Below, one piece after another: positions 7,469-11,327 of a stretch of DNA of 11,327 nucleotides. Numbering within the stretch: the stretch's first letter is position 1; every line of letters starts with the position of its first letter. The notes below the pieces were generated by a model. It saw only the letters and a list, made by a program, of their open reading frames with translations. It was not told the DNA's origin and made no database searches. The DNA is from Bacteroidia bacterium (GTDB taxonomy: Bacteria; Bacteroidota; Bacteroidia; Cytophagales; Cyclobacteriaceae), in assembly GCA_016650355.1 (NCBI GenBank), contig JAENVX010000422.1, positions 1-11,327 of the forward strand, written 5' to 3'. The position numbers and the translations under genes were made by a program.

Positions 7469-9901
7469 ATGAAAATTTCCTACAACTGGCTTAAGCAATA
7501 TATCGATATACCCGAATCCGCAGAAGAGATTGGAACAACCCTTACCGCAACAGGCCTTGAAGTTGAAGGCATTGAGTCTTTTGAAACTATTAAGGGCGGG
7601 CTAAAGGGACTGGTGATTGGTGAAGTGTTAACATGCGCCAAACACCCTAATGCAGACAAGCTTTCAGTAACTACGGTAAATGTAGGAGGCGTGCAACCTT
7701 TGCATATTGTATGTGGTGCGCCCAATGTTGCTGCAGGACAACGAGTAGTGGTGGCAACTCCAGGTACAACTATCCATCCAACTAAAGGTGAATCCTTCAC
7801 CATAAAGGCCACAAAAATACGTGGAGAGCAATCAGAGGGCATGATCTGTGCTGAAGATGAAATCGGCATGGGCGAAAGTCATGCTGGAATTATAGTTTTG
7901 AATACTTCGGTAGCAAATGGAACCTCAGCAGCAGCGTTTTTCAACATTCAATCTGATTTTATTTTAGAAATTGGCTTAACTCCAAATCGTGCAGATGCTG
8001 CATCTCATATCGGTGTGGCAAGAGATATAAAAGCCGCTAAGAAACGTAAACTGAATATAGCCGATGTATCGAACTTTAAAACTGATACAACTTCAATGGC
8101 AATTCCTGTTATCGTTGAAAACACGGAAGCTTGCCCCCGATACTCTGGTGTAACCATTTCAGGTGTAACAATCCAGGAGTCACCCGACTGGTTAAAGAAC
8201 AGACTCAAATCCATTGGCCTCTCTCCCATCAACAACATTGTTGACATTACCAATTTTGTATTGCACGAAACAGGTCAACCGTTACATGCTTTTGATGCCG
8301 ATCAAATTAAAGGAAAAAAGGTAATTGTAAAGACGCTTTCTGCTGGAGCAAAATTCAAAACGCTGGATGGCAAAGACAGAACACTTTCAGCAAATGATTT
8401 GATGATCTGCGATGCGGACGGTGAGGGCATGTGTATTGCAGGTGTCTTTGGTGGCATTACATCCGGAATCTCTGAGAAGACAAGCGCCATATTTTTAGAA
8501 AGCGCCTGCTTCTCTTCCCAGTACATTCGAAGGACAGCGATGTACCATGGGCTGAAGACCGATGCCTCCTTTCGTTTTGAACGCGGCACGGACCCAAACA
8601 TGACTGTGTATGCTTTGAAGCGCGCTGCGATGCTTATAAAGGAAATTGCTGGCGGTCAAATCTCGTCTGAGATAGTGGATGTATGTCCTATCACCATTGA
8701 AAACAGAATAATTGAAATAAAAGACAAAAACGTAACACGTCTCATCGGCAAAGCAATTCCTCGTGAAACCATTTTTTCAATATTAGAAAGTCTTGACATA
8801 AAAGTTGCTGATAAAGGGGAAGATAGATTTACAGTATCCGTGCCTCCTTATCGTGTGGATGTTACACAAGAGGCAGATGTGGTGGAGGAAATTCTCCGGA
8901 TCTATGGGTTTAACAACATTGAGCTTTCAGAAATCGCAGGAACAGATTACCTGGCAAGCTTCCCCGAAAAAGATATTAATAAATATAGAAAGTCGGTAGG
9001 CGAAATGCTGGTTGCCAACGGATTTTATGAAATACTTACTAATTCATTGACCAATGTTGTTTTTCAGCAGAAACATAAATTAAGTTTTCCGGGCGAGCCA
9101 GTCGAAATTTTAAACAAGCTTAGTGAAGAACAAGGCATTTTACGTCAAACAATGCTTTTCACAGGCCTGGAAGTATGTACGTACAATATTAATCGGAAGC
9201 AGAAAGATCTAAGGCTGTTCGAATTTGGAAAAATCTATTGGAAAAACGCCACTGGTGATCATAGTCAGCAGTATTTGGAGGAGGAACGTCTAGCACTTTA
9301 TGTAACCGGCAATTTCGAAACTGAAAATTGGCAAAATAAGACACGAACAATAACATATTACGATCTGGCGCAGCAGGTTTCACATATTCTGGTGAAATCA
9401 TCGGTCGAAAATATAAAGCAAGAATCATTGAATGATCCTCTGTTCGATTACGGGGTAAGGATATTCAAGGGTACAAAGGAAATCGGAAAAGTGGGAAAGG
9501 TAAAAACTGCATTAGCAAAAGATTTTGGCATTAAGCAGGAAATATTTTATGCAGACTTAAATACAGCCTTGCTTTTCAAAGCTGCAACCCCTAAGTTCGT
9601 TGTTAAGGAAGTGCCAAAGTTCCCTGAAGTAAGACGAGACTTGTCGCTTGTATTAGACAAGCAAGTTACATTTGCAGAGATAAAAGAATTGGTACTCGCT
9701 ACAGAGAAGCGATTGATAAAAGACATCATTGCGTTTGATGTTTATGAAGGGGATAAGATTCCGGAAGGGAAAAAAGCGTATGCACTTGGATTTACCTTAC
9801 TTGACGAGAGCAAAACACTAACAGACGAGGAGATTGATAAAACAATGGGTAAGTTGATGAGCGCTTTTGAAGGGAAGATGGGTGCGTTGATTAGGAAATA
9901 G
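7469..9901 (+). CDS. pheT: Phenylalanyl-tRNA synthetase beta subunit
   Basis: The 810-residue protein begins MKISYNWLKQYIDI, the standard PheT start. In order it shows the B1 region, an EMAP/OB-fold tRNA-binding domain (about 45-155; GEVLTCAKHPNADKLSV), the LTPNRADAASHIG linker (170-182), the B3/B4 editing domain (about 215-400; NNIVDITNFVLHETGQPLHAFD), the B5 domain (about 405-475), a catalytic-like core, and a C-terminal ferredoxin-fold anticodon-binding domain (about 716-809; PKFPEVRRDLSLVLD). With PheS it forms the alpha2-beta2 enzyme that charges tRNA-Phe; the beta chain binds tRNA and removes mischarged tyrosine. Length and domain set are complete. pheS is not adjacent in this window. 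An 88-base gap without an obvious terminator precedes the coiled-coil gene, so read-through into the zapA pair is possible. Confidence 0.97.
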   Translation: MKISYNWLKQYIDIPESAEEIGTTLTATGLEVEGIESFETIKGGLKGLVIGEVLTCAKHPNADKLSVTTVNVGGVQPLHIVCGAPNVAAGQRVVVATPGTTIHPTKGESFTIKATKIRGEQSEGMICAEDEIGMGESHAGIIVLNTSVANGTSAAAFFNIQSDFILEIGLTPNRADAASHIGVARDIKAAKKRKLNIADVSNFKTDTTSMAIPVIVENTEACPRYSGVTISGVTIQESPDWLKNRLKSIGLSPINNIVDITNFVLHETGQPLHAFDADQIKGKKVIVKTLSAGAKFKTLDGKDRTLSANDLMICDADGEGMCIAGVFGGITSGISEKTSAIFLESACFSSQYIRRTAMYHGLKTDASFRFERGTDPNMTVYALKRAAMLIKEIAGGQISSEIVDVCPITIENRIIEIKDKNVTRLIGKAIPRETIFSILESLDIKVADKGEDRFTVSVPPYRVDVTQEADVVEEILRIYGFNNIELSEIAGTDYLASFPEKDINKYRKSVGEMLVANGFYEILTNSLTNVVFQQKHKLSFPGEPVEILNKLSEEQGILRQTMLFTGLEVCTYNINRKQKDLRLFEFGKIYWKNATGDHSQQYLEEERLALYVTGNFETENWQNKTRTITYYDLAQQVSHILVKSSVENIKQESLNDPLFDYGVRIFKGTKEIGKVGKVKTALAKDFGIKQEIFYADLNTALLFKAATPKFVVKEVPKFPEVRRDLSLVLDKQVTFAEIKELVLATEKRLIKDIIAFDVYEGDKIPEGKKAYALGFTLLDESKTLTDEEIDKTMGKLMSAFEGKMGALIRK

Positions 9902-9989
9902 TAGTGAATAATGAGTTATAGAGGCTTGCAATCAGTTGACCGAAACCCTGGAACTCATAAGTTGTAACTGAAAACCTTGAAATTAAGCT

Positions 9990-10286
9990 ATGGATCAGGA
10001 AACATTAAAAACTAATCTAAACGGACTAGAGCGTAAAATATTAGTGTTGCTCAATGAGCATAAATCGGTGAAAGATGAGATGAGGGGGCTTAAACTGGAG
10101 AACCACGAACTTAAGATCGACTTGAAGAAGCGAGATGAGCAGCTTCATAATTTTAAAAATCAGATTAAAATCACTAAAATTGTAGATCATATAAACCCTG
10201 AAGACGGAAGTGCTTCGGAGCTGAAAAGGAAAGTTGACGAGTATATCCGAGAAATCGATAAGTGCATAGCTCACTTGAGCAGATAA
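9990..10286 (+). CDS. Small coiled-coil protein encoded just upstream of zapA (possible ZapB-like partner)
   Basis: The 98-residue protein is strongly charged, soluble and has no signal peptide. Residues about 5-60 form a long amphipathic helix with leucines spaced for a coiled coil (Leu13, Leu20, Leu34, Leu41, Leu45, Leu52). After a short break at NPEDGSAS (69-76) there is a second helix (about 77-96). It ends 15 bases before the zapA ATG, so the two are surely co-transcribed. I do not recognise a characterised family by sequence. Size, coiled-coil make-up and position recall ZapB, the coiled-coil partner of ZapA at the FtsZ ring in gammaproteobacteria, but that is inference from context and architecture, not homology. 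The ATG at 9990 is the only start that fits the coil. Confidence 0.82.
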   Translation: MDQETLKTNLNGLERKILVLLNEHKSVKDEMRGLKLENHELKIDLKKRDEQLHNFKNQIKITKIVDHINPEDGSASELKRKVDEYIREIDKCIAHLSR

Positions 10287-10301
10287 CCCGGTTTAAAATT
10301 G

Positions 10302-10586
10302 ATGGAAGATTTATCCGTAAAAATAAAAATTGCTGACCGCGAATACCCAATGAAGGTGAAGCGCAAGGAGGAAGAGAAGGTTAGAGCGGCAGGCAAACTC
10401 ATCAATGAAAAAATTAAACACTATCGGGAACAATTTGGCATTGACGACAAGCAGGACTTGCTGGCAATGGTTGCATTTGATTGTCTGGTTGATAAACTGG
10501 CAGATGAAGAAAATCTCCAGGGAATCGATCAAACTGTGATTGAAAAGGTTAATCACCTTAATCACTTGGTATCTCAAGCACGCTAA
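10302..10586 (+). CDS. zapA: Cell division protein ZapA
   Basis: The product is 94 residues from the ATG at 10302; the in-frame TTG one codon earlier is an unlikely start. The N-terminal part (SVKIKIADREYPMKV) matches the beta-strand head of the ZapA family (PF05164). The RAAGKLINEKIKHYREQFG helix follows, and then a longer helix (LLAMVAFDCLVDKLADEE) and a C-terminal coil that would form the antiparallel tetramer. ZapA binds FtsZ filaments and bundles them at the division site in the cytoplasm. The length is typical. It is the second gene of a pair with the coiled-coil gene. It is followed by a 138-base structured gap before rny. Confidence 0.9.
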   Translation: MEDLSVKIKIADREYPMKVKRKEEEKVRAAGKLINEKIKHYREQFGIDDKQDLLAMVAFDCLVDKLADEENLQGIDQTVIEKVNHLNHLVSQAR

Positions 10587-10604
10587 TCTTCTATCCTTTC
10601 TTCT

Positions 10605-10719
10605 CCTTCCTTTCCAATTCGCTGTTGTAAATGGGGTATTGTTTTCGCAAAAATGCGTGACATCACCCTGAATCAGGCAGCCTCACAGTGAGCGGGTATA
10701 TGCAACCATTTAATTTTTT
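10605..10719 (+). ncRNA. ssrS: Probable 6S-type small RNA between zapA and rny
   Basis: The 138-base gap is rich in structure. One closing stem pairs 10624-10633 with 10697-10706 (nine pairs of ten). A second, overlapping stem pairs TAAATGG (10628-10634) exactly with CCATTTA (10706-10712) and is followed by six T (10714-10719), as in an intrinsic terminator. Inside are hairpins CGCA/TGCG (10646-10657), CCTG/CAGG (10667-10677) and CTCA/TGAG (10682-10692). This long rod with a large central bubble fits 6S RNA, which binds RNA polymerase. From memory of annotated Bacteroidota genomes, a 6S RNA (the 6S-Flavo type) sits between zapA and rny, and in proteobacteria ssrS also follows zapA. The identity rests mainly on position and shape. 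The ends are approximate. A weak -7-like TATCCTTTC lies at 10592-10600. Confidence 0.55.
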
Positions 10720-10724
10720 AAACT

Positions 10725-11327
10725 ATGGAAATAACCGTCATTGCGCTGATTGCACTAGTAGTCACCATTCTACTGAGTTTTTTAATCGGCAGCTTGCTCT
10801 ACAAGCGAAGAATTAGAAAGAACGAACAAGGAGCTGGAGAAAGGGCTAAATTAATTATTAAGGAGGCTGAACTTGAAGCGGAGAACATCAAGAAAGACAA
10901 AATTATTGAGGCCAAAGAGAAACTGCTGAAAATGAAGCAGGAATTTGAAGACGAAGCCAATCGCAAGAAAAACCAGATCATTAGCAACGAGCAAAAGATC
11001 AAGCAACGTGAAGCTCAAATTTCAAAAGAACTGGAGACGTTAAAAAGAAAAGAAGGAGAAGTTGACGAAGAGCGCCAAAGCCTTGCGCAACAACATGAGT
11101 TGGTAAAAAAACGCAAAGAAGAACTTGACAAGTTCAACGCACAGAAAGTAGCTGTGCTCGAAGGAATATCCAAGCTGTCTGCCGATCAGGCCCGCGATCA
11201 GTTAGTTGAATCTATGAAGGAAGAAGCCAACACTAAGGCCAGTTCCTACATCAAAGATATAATGGAGCAAGCCAAACTCTCAGCCACCAAAGAAGCAAAG
11301 AAAATTGTTGTCGAAACCATTCAGCGA
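10725..11327 (+). CDS. rny: Ribonuclease Y, N-terminal part
   Basis: Visible are 201 codons from the ATG at 10725; the gene continues past the right edge. Residues about 3-26 form the single transmembrane anchor, followed by a basic RRIRK stretch and a very long charged coiled coil (about 35-150), the classical N-terminal layout of RNase Y. The segment near the edge, KVAVLEGISKLSADQARDQLVESMKEEA followed by KEAKKIVVETIQR, matches the conserved linker entering the KH domain. The KH and HD domains that bind and cut RNA are outside the window. RNase Y is a membrane-bound endonuclease starting mRNA turnover. It is in the same direction as zapA, and the structured gap upstream supplies or regulates its leader. 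Confidence 0.93.
   Translation, partial: MEITVIALIALVVTILLSFLIGSLLYKRRIRKNEQGAGERAKLIIKEAELEAENIKKDKIIEAKEKLLKMKQEFEDEANRKKNQIISNEQKIKQREAQISKELETLKRKEGEVDEERQSLAQQHELVKKRKEELDKFNAQKVAVLEGISKLSADQARDQLVESMKEEANTKASSYIKDIMEQAKLSATKEAKKIVVETIQR

Noticed and set aside
7480..7869. 129-codon open frame on the minus strand inside pheT
   Set aside because: It lies wholly antisense to a conserved domain and its translation shows no recognisable family features.
9911..9958. Inverted repeat ATGAGTT ... AACTCAT after pheT
   Set aside because: Only 7 pairs around a 34-base loop with no T-run; not a convincing terminator or operator, and likely chance.
10299..10301. TTG as an alternative zapA start one codon upstream
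   Set aside because: The adjacent ATG is a stronger start and agrees with the family N-terminus.

Overview
The window looks like a piece of a Bacteroidota chromosome, most likely from the Cytophagales side. The evidence is moderate-to-low GC, near-absence of Shine-Dalgarno sequences, promoter elements of the Bacteroidota type (TTG / TAnnTTTG), a PorT-like outer-membrane barrel remnant, and the gene order pheT - small coiled-coil gene - zapA - rny. It is mostly housekeeping and secreted-enzyme territory. I see no phage, insertion sequence, CRISPR array, tRNA or rRNA, and no obvious defence or biosynthetic system.

Left part (1-2218, minus strand): three exported enzymes. They are a zinc-dependent phospholipase C / S1-P1 nuclease-like protein (1250-2218), an SGNH/GDSL esterase (483-1160) and, 8 bases further downstream, the first 158 residues of a glucoamylase/GH144-type lipoprotein that runs off the left edge. 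Facing away from them across only 29 bases is an exported M1 metallopeptidase (2248-3849).

Centre (3850-7393, plus strand): rpsT (ribosomal protein S20) has a good Bacteroidota promoter in front and a strong UUCG-capped terminator behind. It is followed by a decayed outer-membrane beta-barrel gene, radC (best read from a GTG at 4710), and a two-gene unit of a periplasmic beta-lactamase-family serine hydrolase plus a DUF1684 protein 7 bases later.

Right part (7441-11327, plus strand): pheT (phenylalanyl-tRNA synthetase beta chain), a 98-residue coiled-coil protein, zapA (FtsZ-ring factor), a 138-base gap that most likely holds a 6S-type small RNA, and the first 201 residues of rny (membrane-anchored ribonuclease Y), cut by the right edge. 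This end combines translation, cell division and RNA decay. The most interesting spots are the structured gap between zapA and rny, the unnamed coiled-coil partner of zapA, and the barrel pseudogene.
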